37,130 nucleotides of DNA, from assembly GCA_947632285.1 (NCBI GenBank), contig CANROT010000004.1, forward strand, positions 1-37,130. Direction: 5' to 3'. The stretch's first letter is position 1, and each line of letters starts with the position of its first letter. The notes beneath the pieces were generated by a model. It saw nothing but the letters and a program-made list of their open reading frames with translations, was not told the origin of the DNA and searched no databases. This DNA is from an uncultured Clostridia bacterium (GTDB lineage Bacteria; Bacillota; Clostridia; Oscillospirales; CAG-272). This document shows positions 8,027 through 16,880 of the stretch, in pieces. Both the position numbers and the translations under genes were made by a program.

Positions 8027-9355
8027 TTATCCTATCGTTATCTTTTCCTGCGGGAAGCGCTGCGCGCTCGGGTTCGCCCCGGAGACGGTCGCGAATATCA
8101 GCGTCAGCCCGCCGACTCTGCCGCAGTACATGAGCAGTATGAGTATGAGGCGCGAGACCGCGCCGAGCGTCGGCGTTATACCGAGCGTCAGTCCCACGGT
8201 CGCAACGGCGGACGCCGTTTCAAAGAGGCAGGTCAAAAGCGGCAGCCCTTCTATGCGGCTTATGAGGCAGCCGCCGCCGATAAAGAGCACAAGATACATC
8301 GTGACGACCGTCGCGGCGCTCCGCACGGCCTCCTCCGAAATGCGGCGGCCGAAGAAGTTCGTGCTTTCGCGGCGGCGGAAGACGGAGACTGCGTTTGAGA
8401 GCAGGACGGCGAGCGTCGTCGTCTTCATGCCGCCCGCCGTTGATCCGGGCGAGCCTCCGACGAGCATCACGGCGATCATTATCGCGATCCCGGCCTCGCT
8501 CAGCAGCGTGAGGTCGACGGTGTTGAACCCGGCGGTGCGCAGCGTCGCGGACTGGAAGAGTGAGCCGAGCACGCGTTCACCCATCGGCAGCGAGCCGAGC
8601 TCGAAGAAAAAGAAATAGAGCGCGGGCAGAAGGAGGAGCAGGGACGTCACGGTGAGGACCACCTTGCTCTGCATGCGGTAGCGCACAAGGCGGAATTTGT
8701 TTTTGCGCACGTCGTCCCAAGTTGAAAAGCCGATGCCGCCGATGACGATCAGGAGGATCACGGCGATATTTATTAAGGGCGAGTCGACGAAAGAGGTGAG
8801 CGAGGAAAACTTGCCGTTCACGCCCATGAGGTCGAATCCTGCGTTGCAGAACGCCGAGATCGAGTGAAAGACCGAGTACCAGATGCCGCGGAGCACGCCG
8901 AATTCGGAGCAGAACGCCGGCGCCATCAGAACGGCGCCCGAAAGCTCGAATATCAGCGTCATACGGATTATGAATCCCGTCAGCTCGACGATGCCGCCGA
9001 GCCTGTCGGCGGAGATCGAATCCTGCATGACGCTGCGCTGGCGCAGCCCAATGCGGCGGCCCGAAATCGCCGAAAAGGCTATCGCCATCGTGACGATACC
9101 CATTCCGCCGATCTGTATTAAGAGCAGTATCACGGATTGACCGAATACCGACCAGTATGTAGCCGTGTCCTGTACGACGAGTCCGGTGACGCAGAGCGCC
9201 GAGGTCGCGGTGAACAGCGCGTCCGGAAAGCTCGTCCACTCCCCGCTCCGGGACGAGGCCGGCAGCGTTAAGAGCGCGGCGCCGAGAAGGATCCCGACGG
9301 CGAAGCTGATGATTATAATTTGAGATGAGGAAAGTTTTTTGCTAATCTTTGCCAT
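8027..9355 (-). CDS. ktrB: KtrB potassium channel/transporter subunit
   Basis: The 442-residue membrane protein belongs to the TrkH/KtrB superfamily of four fused membrane-pore-membrane repeats. The four filter loops are visible as TSALCVTGL, SISAFCNAGFD, SATLRTAGFN and ASAVATVGLT, each with a filter glycine. GGSPGSTAGGMKT marks the intramembrane gating loop in the third repeat. With the downstream RCK subunit it should perform K+ (Na+-linked) uptake in osmotic and pH balance. No c-di-AMP riboswitch precedes it; only 28 bp separate it from the asparaginase gene, so it is probably expressed from an upstream operon promoter. Confidence 0.93.
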   Translation of the reverse strand: MAKISKKLSSSQIIIISFAVGILLGAALLTLPASSRSGEWTSFPDALFTATSALCVTGLVVQDTATYWSVFGQSVILLLIQIGGMGIVTMAIAFSAISGRRIGLRQRSVMQDSISADRLGGIVELTGFIIRMTLIFELSGAVLMAPAFCSEFGVLRGIWYSVFHSISAFCNAGFDLMGVNGKFSSLTSFVDSPLINIAVILLIVIGGIGFSTWDDVRKNKFRLVRYRMQSKVVLTVTSLLLLLPALYFFFFELGSLPMGERVLGSLFQSATLRTAGFNTVDLTLLSEAGIAIMIAVMLVGGSPGSTAGGMKTTTLAVLLSNAVSVFRRRESTNFFGRRISEEAVRSAATVVTMYLVLFIGGGCLISRIEGLPLLTCLFETASAVATVGLTLGITPTLGAVSRLILILLMYCGRVGGLTLIFATVSGANPSAQRFPQEKITIG

Positions 9356-9383
9356 AAATGCTCCTTACCGTGCAATACAGCAT

Positions 9384-10388
9384 TCAGAGAGAGGTGTGTG
9401 CGGCGGGCCAGAGAATGTCGCCGGAGACGGGGGTGTAGAACATACGGGCGACCGCGTCCGGGTCGCGCGTCTGCGCGAGGATCCACATCAGCTTTGCGAA
9501 TACGGCCTCGGTCGTCATGTCGTATGCCTCGAGCACGCCGAGATTGTTTTTCAGGCGGTGCCCGACGTTGTAGACGCCGAGGTCGCTGCCCTCGTTTTCG
9601 ACCTGCGTCGTCAGGACCGCGATCTTGCCGCGCGCCTTCCAGGTGCTGATGCAGTCGTAGAATCCGCCCGCCTCGGGAACGCCGCCGACGCCGAAGCTCT
9701 CGATTATGACGGCGTCACTCTCCGAGAAGAGGAAGTCGAGGATTCCGCGCCCCATGCCGGGCAGCAGCTTGACGAGCGAGACGCTCGTGTCGAGGTCTTC
9801 ATAAAACGTCGGCGCGCCGTCGCACGGGCGCTGTATATACCGCAAAAGCACGCCGTCCCGCAAAACGCCGAGCTCGGGATAATTTATGCTCGAAAACGCG
9901 TCAAAGCTCTTTGAATGCGTCTTTTTTGCGCGCGTGCCGAGGATTATCTTGTGGTCGAAGACGATGGAGACGCCGGGCATATCGGAGGACGCGCACAGAA
10001 AAGCGTCCGTGAGGTTCGCCTTAGAATCGGTAGTGTCAAATCCTATCGGCTTCTGCGCCCCGGTCAGAACGATCGGTTTCGGGCTCCCCTGTATCATATA
10101 CGAGAGCGCCGCCGCCGTGTACGCCATTGTGTCCGTCCCGTGCGTCAGGACAAAGCCGTCGTAGGCGTCGTAATTGTCCCTTATCGCGCGGACGATCATC
10201 TGCCAGTGGCACGGGGTAATGTTCGTGCTGTCGAGGGCGAAGAGCTCCACGCAGTCGGCGGAGCATATCCTGCCGACAGACGGCGTAAAGGAGAGCAGTC
10301 TCTCCGTTGAGATCCCGGGCGAAAGCCCGCTGTCCGTCATCTCGGAGGCGATAGTCCCGCCCGTTCCTATGAGAAGTATTTTTTTCAT
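9384..10388 (-). CDS. ansA: L-asparaginase, type I (cytoplasmic)
   Basis: The 334-residue enzyme has both asparaginase signatures: IGTGGTIAS (nucleophile T12) near the N-terminus and LTHGTDTMA (T85, D86) in the middle. It hydrolyses asparagine to aspartate and ammonia. No signal peptide is present, fitting the cytoplasmic type I form. A ribosome site (aaaggac) lies 6 nt before the ATG at 10388. It is preceded by the winged-helix gene and followed closely by ktrB; there is no obvious metabolic link to potassium transport, so the arrangement may only reflect a shared housekeeping operon. Confidence 0.9.
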   Translation of the reverse strand: MKKILLIGTGGTIASEMTDSGLSPGISTERLLSFTPSVGRICSADCVELFALDSTNITPCHWQMIVRAIRDNYDAYDGFVLTHGTDTMAYTAAALSYMIQGSPKPIVLTGAQKPIGFDTTDSKANLTDAFLCASSDMPGVSIVFDHKIILGTRAKKTHSKSFDAFSSINYPELGVLRDGVLLRYIQRPCDGAPTFYEDLDTSVSLVKLLPGMGRGILDFLFSESDAVIIESFGVGGVPEAGGFYDCISTWKARGKIAVLTTQVENEGSDLGVYNVGHRLKNNLGVLEAYDMTTEAVFAKLMWILAQTRDPDAVARMFYTPVSGDILWPAAHTSL

Positions 10389-10418
10389 ATTTGTCCTTTA
10401 TGTCAACAGCAGCAATGC

Positions 10419-11471
10419 TTATTCCTCAAAATTGATCGACGCAATATTTTCCCACAGCGAACATGCAGAATCGAAAACGAGATCCTTTTCCTTCCGAGTT
10501 GCCGTTCTGAACATTGTTATCGACAATTTTTCATTCTTCTTTTTCCATTTTCCGACCACTTCGCCATCTATCATCAATGCGGGGCTTACAATTCCCGCAA
10601 GATTAAATATCGCCCTCATATTTTCCGGGCTCAAAAACAGGCTTTCCTTTTTTTCGTGAGCTAAGAGAAGCTGATCAAATCCCGCAAGGAATACGCATTT
10701 GGGAATTCCTTGGTCGTAGGCTCGATCATTGTCGATATAGTAATATGTTCTGCCCTCACATTCCGTCGACGATACGGGCAGGCGGGAGAGCCGGTCTTTG
10801 ACCTGTGCGGCCGTCGCATGGAAATAGTACATGGCATCGTGAACGGTCGCGGGGGCCATGTGCGTAAAATACCGGCGAGCCGTTTCAAGCTCCGCTTCCC
10901 GTTCCGGGATCGGCTCAAACGAAGGGGAAAGACAGAAAGCTTTCTTTTCCCCGACAACATAGTTAATAAAACCGCGTTCGCACATTTCGCGGATCCCGCC
11001 GCCCCATTGATCGAACATACTGCCCTCTTCCGGTTCGGTCATGCCTTTTTGTCTGCATACGTCCTTTAATTCTTCTCTTGTGAGCTCGGAATATTTAAGA
11101 GCGTCTAAGATCACATCGACAAAATAAGCCTGTCTCTCCGGCGTGAGCGCCCATTTATCACGCTGATTCCAAAATGAATATCCGTGCCAATCATTGCGAA
11201 GATAATCCTGCCCATTATTACAATGAATAAACAGGGGAAGATCATCTTCAGCAAATACGTGGACTGTTCCTCGGACTGTCCAGTTCTTCACAAGACCGTC
11301 TTTGACCGTGTCCTCCCGAAAATCGGAGCACCTTATCTTCAGCGAGTGCATGGCATTTACCATGAATTGCGCTTGAACACCGCAAAGATCGCGGATCACG
11401 GTCATTTTATCTTTTGGCGTTATAAGATGCTGATTGGCTAATTGGCGGATCTTCAATTCCTCGACGGTCAT
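10419..11471 (-). CDS. Winged-helix DNA-binding protein, AlkZ/YcaQ-like (HTH_42)
   Basis: The 350-residue protein matches the HTH_42 (PF06224) group that includes the DNA interstrand-crosslink glycosylase AlkZ and E. coli YcaQ. Near the N-terminus CGVQAQ holds a Q-x-Q pair (about residues 33 and 35), the position of the catalytic QxQ-type motif of AlkZ-like enzymes. Central GRTYYYIDNDRAYD and ending residues fit a three-winged-helix architecture. A role in repairing alkylated or crosslinked DNA is plausible but unproven. Like the gene at 4545-5348, it is more A/T-rich than its neighbours, suggesting later acquisition. The ATG at 11471 follows an aaggcagg ribosome site, 38 bp after rlmD. Confidence 0.72.
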   Translation of the reverse strand: MTVEELKIRQLANQHLITPKDKMTVIRDLCGVQAQFMVNAMHSLKIRCSDFREDTVKDGLVKNWTVRGTVHVFAEDDLPLFIHCNNGQDYLRNDWHGYSFWNQRDKWALTPERQAYFVDVILDALKYSELTREELKDVCRQKGMTEPEEGSMFDQWGGGIREMCERGFINYVVGEKKAFCLSPSFEPIPEREAELETARRYFTHMAPATVHDAMYYFHATAAQVKDRLSRLPVSSTECEGRTYYYIDNDRAYDQGIPKCVFLAGFDQLLLAHEKKESLFLSPENMRAIFNLAGIVSPALMIDGEVVGKWKKKNEKLSITMFRTATRKEKDLVFDSACSLWENIASINFEE

Positions 11472-11509
11472 TATATACCTGCCTTACTCATCGATCTTTC
11501 TTATTTTCA

Positions 11510-12769
11510 TTACGGCTGCCCGACACCCGGTCCGGACAATAAGCATACCGTCTCCACGTGGCTCGTCCGCGGGAACATGTCGACGGGGGTGAGAGATACT
11601 ATACGGCAGCCGCCGGAGACAAGAATGGAGGCGTCGCGCGCGAGCGTTGCGGGATTGCATGAGACGTAGACGATGCGGTCGGGCTTCATTTTGCAGAGGT
11701 GCGAGATCAGCCGCCGGTCACACCCGGCGCGCGGAGGGTCGACGATGACGCAGTCGGCGGAGGCGCTGTAAGATGAGGCGTCCCCGAGGATAAAGCGTGC
11801 GTCGACAAAGTTTTCGGCGGCGTTTTTGCGCGCGTCCGCGACGGCGGAAGCGTTGATTTCGATCCCCGTGAGGGAGACGGGCGTCCGCTTCGCGGCGGCG
11901 ATGCCGATGGTGCCCGTCCCGCAGTATAGGTCGGCGAGGCGTTCGCCGGGGGAGAGCGACGAGAGCGCGATGACGCGCTCATATAAAAGCTCCGCGCACG
12001 CACGGTTCACCTGATAAAATGAATCGGGAGAGATGCGGAAACGGCAGCCCGCGAGCTCGTCGAATATTGCCTCGTCCCCGGAGGCGTGCGTATATTTACC
12101 GTCGACGGCGACGTAAACGCTCGTCAGAAACGGGAATTTCTCCGCCGCGGCCGCTGCCGCCGAAAACAGCGCGTTCCCCGGCGCGCCTGCATCGGCGCGG
12201 AGAATGAGCATCGTGCCCTCCGAGGCGCGGCGGACCGTGAGACGCGTGAGCCCCGGGACGTTCATTCCGGCGACGAACGCGCGCACCTCGTCCGTTTCCT
12301 CATCGTGCAGAAGGCAGCGCCGGGAGGGGACGATTTTTTGCGAGAAGCGCTCATAATACCCGGACTCGCCGCCTGCGACGGGGACCGTGACCTTTGAGCG
12401 CACGGCGCCGGGACCGGAGGTGAGAAACGGCTCCGGCGTTATATCAAGACCGCATTTTTTCATCGCGGAACGGATAAAGTCTGATTTGACGGACAGCTCG
12501 TGAGAATACGAGACGTGGCGGAACGTGCAGCCGCCGCAGCCGGAGGAAAACGCTTCGCAGTCCGGCGTTATCCTGTTTTCGGACGGGGAGGTGATTCGAT
12601 CTGCCGCCGCCTCATAAAACGAGCCGCGCGCCTTTTCGACCGTGACGTCGGCAACGTCGCCCGCGACGGCTCCGGAGACGAAAACGACGCGCCCGTCCGG
12701 CGCGCGCGCGACGCCGGCGCCTAGATTCGTCGTCGATGTGACGACCGCACGAAAACGCTCTTCCATCAT
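11510..12769 (-). CDS. rlmD: RlmD/TrmA-family class I 23S rRNA (uracil-5-)-methyltransferase
   Basis: The 419-residue protein has an N-terminal TRAM-like domain (about 1-58), four 4Fe-4S cysteine ligands (C71, C78, C81 in CEAFSSGCGGC, plus C152), and a SAM-binding domain with LADLYCGTGTIGI. VIVDPPRAGC, the nucleophile C371 in VYVSCNPATLARD and the base E406 in TSHVETV complete the active site. It methylates a uridine of 23S rRNA (the U1939 or U747 class; the paralogue cannot be told from sequence alone). It is the first gene behind the consensus promoter at 12889-12917 and probably heads the long minus-strand operon. The start could be Met1 or Met2, three bases apart. Confidence 0.9.
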   Translation of the reverse strand: MMEERFRAVVTSTTNLGAGVARAPDGRVVFVSGAVAGDVADVTVEKARGSFYEAAADRITSPSENRITPDCEAFSSGCGGCTFRHVSYSHELSVKSDFIRSAMKKCGLDITPEPFLTSGPGAVRSKVTVPVAGGESGYYERFSQKIVPSRRCLLHDEETDEVRAFVAGMNVPGLTRLTVRRASEGTMLILRADAGAPGNALFSAAAAAAEKFPFLTSVYVAVDGKYTHASGDEAIFDELAGCRFRISPDSFYQVNRACAELLYERVIALSSLSPGERLADLYCGTGTIGIAAAKRTPVSLTGIEINASAVADARKNAAENFVDARFILGDASSYSASADCVIVDPPRAGCDRRLISHLCKMKPDRIVYVSCNPATLARDASILVSGGCRIVSLTPVDMFPRTSHVETVCLLSGPGVGQP

Positions 12770-12821
12770 GATACCCCGCTGTCGGTTTTGTGAACAATCC
12801 GTTAATTTTGCGCCGCCGGTA

Positions 12822-12850
12822 TTGTAAATGAATCATAAAAATTATATAAT
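12822..12850 (+). promoter_or_regulatory. SigA-type promoter for the sortase operon
   Basis: TTGTAA (12822-12827) and TATAAT (12845-12850) are separated by 17 bp. The predicted start near 12857 leaves an untranslated leader of about 80 nt before the sortase ATG. It faces the rlmD promoter. Confidence 0.6.
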
Positions 12851-12888
12851 AGAACCGATTACGAAAAGCCGGCGCAGCCGTTATGAAG

Positions 12889-12917
12889 ATTATACTATCG
12901 CGGCGGCGGAATGTCAA
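12889..12917 (-). promoter_or_regulatory. Consensus SigA promoter for rlmD and the downstream run
   Basis: On the minus strand TTGACA (12917-12912) and TATAAT (12894-12889) are separated by 17 bp, a perfect consensus. Predicted start near 12882; the leader of about 110 nt shows no riboswitch I recognise. It lies within the transcribed leader of the divergent sortase operon, so the two transcripts overlap by a few tens of bases. Confidence 0.75.
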
Positions 12918-12935
12918 GGGCGGGGGTGAATACAG

Positions 12936-13946
12936 ATGAATACGACGGAACCGAAGCGCAGGCACGCTGTCCGCGATCACGAGACCGATCCCGACGATGA
13001 CGTATTTCTGCATTCTCTTGACGAGATAACGCCTGAGGAGCTCGGCGGCGAGGACAGGACCTACAAGCGCACGGGCAGCGAGCTCGTTTCATATATAATA
13101 GAGCGTTCCGTGTATTTCTTCGCGGTCGCGGTATTCATCGTATGCGTCGCCATGCTTTGCATGTCGCTGTGGCAGCAGTTTTCGGGCGAGCTGTATTATT
13201 CGCAGGTCGCGGACGAGTTCTCGATGAGCCATCTGCTCTCCGGCAAGGACAAAAACAAGCACGACGTCGCCGTCATGCAGGGCAGCGGCGCCTCGTCCCC
13301 GTATGAGATGGGCGTGACTCAGCCCAACTCCGGTATACACATAGAAAATACGGAGCACAACGCCGAGGTCGAGGAGCTGAAGGCGCAGATGGCGTCGCTC
13401 AAGCAGCAGTACCCGGACATGTACGGGTGGATATATGTTGAAGACACGGTCATAGATTATCCCGTGGTGCGCGGAGCCGACAACGAATTCTACCTCGACC
13501 ACGCGTTCACCGGCGAGTCTTTGTCTGTCGGCTCGATTTTTGCCGACTGCACGCTCAGGGACTATATAATGGACAACTACAACGTCGTCCTCTACGGGCA
13601 CAACAGCCCGATAGGAAACATGTTCGCGGACGTGATGAAATTCGTGCTTGACAGGGAATTCTTCGACACGCATCACATCTATATCTACACTCCGACGGGG
13701 CTGTACGAATATGAGCCGTACAGCATCAGCATGTTCGATTACGACACGTACTATTTCCGCACGGGATTTAAGGACGGCGCGGACTTCGTTTCGTTCGTCG
13801 ACGAGATGTCGAGGGACGCGATCTACAAAAAGGACATGACCTTCACCAAAAACGACAGGCTGCTGACGCTGTCGACCTGCACGAAGACGGGCATAAATAC
13901 AAAGCGCTATTGTCTCCAGGCGAAGCTCGTAAGGGTGATAGAATGA
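12936..13946 (+). CDS. srtB: Class B sortase
   Basis: The 336-residue protein has a charged N-terminal cytoplasmic tail, one membrane segment at about 59-81, a helical linker (about 140-158) and a sortase B catalytic domain. Catalytic residues are visible: H222 in YGHNSPIGNMF, C315 in LTLSTCTKTG and R324 in NTKRYC. The enzyme attaches substrate proteins carrying an NPQTN-like signal to peptidoglycan. The N-terminal tail is longer and more acidic than in most class B sortases. No substrate gene is visible in the window; downstream genes are housekeeping types. The ATG follows a gggggtg ribosome site. Confidence 0.92.
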   Translation: MNTTEPKRRHAVRDHETDPDDDVFLHSLDEITPEELGGEDRTYKRTGSELVSYIIERSVYFFAVAVFIVCVAMLCMSLWQQFSGELYYSQVADEFSMSHLLSGKDKNKHDVAVMQGSGASSPYEMGVTQPNSGIHIENTEHNAEVEELKAQMASLKQQYPDMYGWIYVEDTVIDYPVVRGADNEFYLDHAFTGESLSVGSIFADCTLRDYIMDNYNVVLYGHNSPIGNMFADVMKFVLDREFFDTHHIYIYTPTGLYEYEPYSISMFDYDTYYFRTGFKDGADFVSFVDEMSRDAIYKKDMTFTKNDRLLTLSTCTKTGINTKRYCLQAKLVRVIE

Positions 13947-14788
13947 CGGAGCTCATCTGCCCTTTATGCGGCTCCCCGCTGACGGAGCGCGAACGCGCGC
14001 TCGTCTGCGCCGCCGGCCACAGCTATGACATCGCCGCCTCGGGATATTGCAATCTTCTGCGGCCCGGCAAGCTGCGCAACCGCGCCTCCGGGGACGACAG
14101 GGAGATGGTATCCGCGAGAAAGCGGTTCCTCGCCGCCGGATATTACGCGCCGGTGCTCGAGGCTATATCCTGCCGCCTCGCGGCGCTCGTTGACGAAGGG
14201 CTCGTCATAGACGCCGGGTGCGGAGAGGGGTACTATACGAACGGGATCGCGCGCCGCCTGCCATGCATACATATGCTCGGCATCGACGCCTCGAAATACG
14301 CGGCGGACGCCGCGTCAAAGGGCGCTGTGAGGGACGGCGTCTCCGACCGCGTGCGGTATGTGACCGCGTCATGCACCGACATGCCGATCGCGGACGGGGC
14401 GGCGAGGGCGGTCATCTCGCTGTTCGCTCCGTGCGGTTACGGCGAGTTTTCGCGCGTGACGGCGGGGGGCGGTCATCTAATTATAGGTTCGGCGGGGCAG
14501 AAGCACCTCTCCGAGATGAAGGAGATCCTTTACGGCGCGGAAAATGTCCGCCCGAACGTCCCGATAGATCACCCGGCGCTCGCGGGGCCGTTCGGCTATT
14601 CGGTGCTGTCGCGCGAAAACGTCACGTTCACGGCGGAGGTCGCCGGGCGCGAGCACATCGCGGCGCTGTTTTCAATGACGCCGTACCGCTGGCGCACGCC
14701 GCGCGAGGGCGCGGAGCGACTGCTCTCGCTCGAGGCGCTCACGGTCACGGTCGACGTCGACTTGACCGTTATGAAGCTGAAAAAATAA
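13943..14788 (+). CDS. rlmA: RlmA-type 23S rRNA (guanine-N1-)-methyltransferase
   Basis: The 281-residue protein starts at the ATG at 13943, overlapping the sortase stop as ATGA. It opens with an RlmA zinc finger (C6, C9, C22, H26 in CPLC and CAAGHSYD) and the family-typical SGYCNLLRPGK. A SAM-dependent domain follows with IDAGCGEGYYTNGI, and ISLFAPCGYGEFSRV is typical for the group. It should methylate N1 of G745 or G748 of 23S rRNA, at the macrolide/tylosin region. The longer reading frame that starts inside the sortase gene has no ribosome site and is not used. Confidence 0.9.
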   Translation: MTELICPLCGSPLTERERALVCAAGHSYDIAASGYCNLLRPGKLRNRASGDDREMVSARKRFLAAGYYAPVLEAISCRLAALVDEGLVIDAGCGEGYYTNGIARRLPCIHMLGIDASKYAADAASKGAVRDGVSDRVRYVTASCTDMPIADGAARAVISLFAPCGYGEFSRVTAGGGHLIIGSAGQKHLSEMKEILYGAENVRPNVPIDHPALAGPFGYSVLSRENVTFTAEVAGREHIAALFSMTPYRWRTPREGAERLLSLEALTVTVDVDLTVMKLKK

Positions 14789-14817
14789 AGACTCTTTTGC
14801 AAAGAGGAAAAAATAAA

Positions 14818-15549
14818 TTGAAACTGTCAGTCTGTATACCGATGTACAACGAAAGCGCGATCGCGGAGGAGTCCGCGCTCGGCTTTTCCGGCGCGCTCGA
14901 CCGCATGTTCGGCGACGACTACGAGCTCCTCTACTGCGACGACGGCAGCACGGACGGGTGCGGCGATATCATACGCGGGCTCGGGCTGCCGCGCGTGCGC
15001 GTCATCGGCTATGAGCACAACCGGGGCAAGGGCTCCGCTGTGCGCACCGCCGTTCTCGCCTCGGGGGGGGACGTCGTCGTCTGTACCGACTGCGACTGCG
15101 CATACGGGACGGACGTCATCGCTCACACAGTCGGGATATTTGACAGCATGCCGGACGTTGACGTCGTCATCGGCTCCCGCAACCTTTCTTCCGACGGGTA
15201 CGAGGAGTACACGGCGCTGCGAAAGCTGATGTCGAAGACGTACATAAAGGTCGTGCAGATCATCGCGGGCTATTCGCATTCCGATTCCCAGTGCGGGTTC
15301 AAGGCGTGGCGGCGGGACGCGGCAAAGGCCGTGTTCAGCCTCTGCGAGACGGACGGCTGGGCGTTTGATATAGAGGCGCTGCTGATCGCGGAAAAGCTCG
15401 GCTTTCGAATCACGGAGACGCCGGTGCGCGTCATGAACCATACGGACTCCGCCTCAAAGATCAAGCCCGTGCGGGACACGGCGCGCATGCTGCGCGATCT
15501 CTGCCACATAAAGGCGCGCGTCAAAAAGCTGCAAATTCCCGGAAAATGA
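14818..15549 (+). CDS. Family 2 glycosyltransferase (polyprenyl-phosphate sugar synthase-like)
   Basis: The true start is a TTG at 14818 with a gagg ribosome site 10 nt upstream, giving 243 residues. GT2 features are KLSVCIPMYNE, the nucleotide-binding CDDGST (D41, D42), the DxD motif in CTDCDCAYG, and DSQCGFKAW, which is characteristic of dolichyl/undecaprenyl-phosphate glucose or mannose synthases. No membrane segment follows, so it resembles the soluble DPM1-like forms rather than GtrB/ArnC types with C-terminal helices. It likely transfers a sugar from a nucleotide donor to a lipid phosphate at the inner membrane face. The dinB start overlaps its stop as ATGA. Confidence 0.82.
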   Translation: MKLSVCIPMYNESAIAEESALGFSGALDRMFGDDYELLYCDDGSTDGCGDIIRGLGLPRVRVIGYEHNRGKGSAVRTAVLASGGDVVVCTDCDCAYGTDVIAHTVGIFDSMPDVDVVIGSRNLSSDGYEEYTALRKLMSKTYIKVVQIIAGYSHSDSQCGFKAWRRDAAKAVFSLCETDGWAFDIEALLIAEKLGFRITETPVRVMNHTDSASKIKPVRDTARMLRDLCHIKARVKKLQIPGK

Positions 15550-16802
15550 GTGCTAAAAGGCTGATATTCCACGTCGACGTGAATTCCGCGTTCCTTTCGT
15601 GGGAGGCGGCGAGGCGCGTGAAAAACGGAGAGGCGGACCTGCGCCTGATCCCGTCGGCGATAGGAGGCGACGTCGAAAAGCGGACCGGCGTTATCCTCGC
15701 GAAGTCGATACCGGCGAAAAAATACGGGATAAAGACGGGGGAGCCTGTCGCATCGGCAAAGAGAAAATGCCCGGAGCTGTATCTCGCGCGGCCGGATTTC
15801 GGCCTGTACGCGAAGTGCTCGCGGGCATTTACGGATATTTGCGGAAAATACGCGCCCGTCGTCGAAAAGTTTTCGATAGACGAGTGCTTTCTCGACATGA
15901 CGGGGACGGAGAGGATATATCCCGACCCCGTCGCGATCGCGGAAAAGATAAAGGACGAAATACGCGACACGCTCGGCTTCACGGTCAATGTCGGCATCGG
16001 GGAGAATAAGCTTTTGGCGAAGACGGCGAGCGACTTTATGAAACCTGACCGCGTGCACACGCTGTTTTCGGACGAGATAGAGGAAAAGCTGTGGCCGCTC
16101 CCGGTGCGCGAACTATATTCCGTCGGGACGGCGACTGCGGAAAAGCTCGAGCGGGCGTATATTCTGACCGTCGGCGAGCTCGCGAGGGCGGACGAGGCGT
16201 ATGTGCGCCGCCTTGTCGGAGACAAGATGGGCGCGATGATACACAACTTTGCAAACGGAATCGACGACTCGCCCGTGCGCGGCGAGCCTGAGGAGGCGAA
16301 GGGGTACGGCAACTCAACGACGCTCGAGAGGGACATAACGGACGCGCGCGAGGCGCACCGCGTCCTGCTCGCGCTGTCCGACAGCGTCGGAATGAGAATG
16401 AGGGCGGACGGCGTGCGGGCACGCTGCGTGTCCGTGACGGTGAGGTATAACGACTTCCGCGACCGCTCGCATCAGTGCGCGCTGCCGCTGCCGACCGACA
16501 TAACCGACGAGATATACGAGACATCAAAGCGGCTGTTTTCGGAACTGTGGGACAAAAGGACGCCGCTGCGCCTGCTCGGCGTGTCCGTCACGGACCTGAC
16601 GCGGGGCGAGGCGGAGCAGCTCTCGATGTTTTCAGAGGAGGACGAGGGGCGCGAGCGCGCGCGCAAGCTCGACCGCGCCACGGACGCGATCCGCCATAGC
16701 TTCGGCGCAGACACTATAGTGCGCGGCTCCGCCTACCGCACCGACATAAACGTCGGAAAGAAATACAAAGCAAGCCTCGACAGTACCGAAAAAAAGCCAT
16801 AA
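15546..16802 (+). CDS. dinB: DNA polymerase IV (Y-family, DinB)
   Basis: The 418-residue polymerase has the Y-family catalytic acids D11 (FHVDVNSAF) and D112/E113 (KFSIDECFLD), a steric-gate Phe at about F16, palm/finger/thumb regions and a little-finger domain. NVGIGENKLLAKTAS and the helix-hairpin-helix region (YSVGTATAEKLE) are typical. EQLSMF, about 60 residues from the C-terminus, is a good sliding-clamp-binding motif. It performs error-prone translesion synthesis. It is the last gene of the sortase operon and ends at a strong hairpin. No LexA-type box was seen before the operon. Confidence 0.94.
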   Translation: MSAKRLIFHVDVNSAFLSWEAARRVKNGEADLRLIPSAIGGDVEKRTGVILAKSIPAKKYGIKTGEPVASAKRKCPELYLARPDFGLYAKCSRAFTDICGKYAPVVEKFSIDECFLDMTGTERIYPDPVAIAEKIKDEIRDTLGFTVNVGIGENKLLAKTASDFMKPDRVHTLFSDEIEEKLWPLPVRELYSVGTATAEKLERAYILTVGELARADEAYVRRLVGDKMGAMIHNFANGIDDSPVRGEPEEAKGYGNSTTLERDITDAREAHRVLLALSDSVGMRMRADGVRARCVSVTVRYNDFRDRSHQCALPLPTDITDEIYETSKRLFSELWDKRTPLRLLGVSVTDLTRGEAEQLSMFSEEDEGRERARKLDRATDAIRHSFGADTIVRGSAYRTDINVGKKYKASLDSTEKKP

Positions 16803-16822
16803 AAAGCTTTAAAGATAGGGGC

Positions 16823-16860
16823 GCGGGGAAAGGAAATTTCTCGAAATTTCCTTTCCCCGC
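16823..16860. terminator. 17-bp perfect hairpin between convergent dinB and the ABC exporter
   Basis: gcggggaaaggaaattt (16823-16839) and its exact complement (16844-16860) flank a CTCG loop, followed by aagtttatttta on the plus strand. It should end the dinB operon and may also stop the opposing ABC transcript. The stem core GCGGGG(A/G)A recurs in three other intergenic hairpins of this window. Confidence 0.75.
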
Positions 16861-16880
16861 AAGTTTATTTTATTATTATG

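Noticed and set aside
6678..8618. Plus-strand open frame of 646 codons
   Set aside because: It lies antisense to the metallo-beta-lactamase, ktrA and ktrB genes, which have clear family motifs; the frame is open only because of GC-rich codon bias, and its product has no recognisable domains.
9356..9383. c-di-AMP riboswitch upstream of ktrB
   Set aside because: Only 28 bp separate ktrB from the asparaginase gene, too short for that aptamer.
14218..14817. Long N-terminal extension of the glycosyltransferase frame
   Set aside because: It overlaps rlmA out of frame and is arginine-rich shadow; a TTG with a ribosome site at 14818 gives the normal GT2 start.
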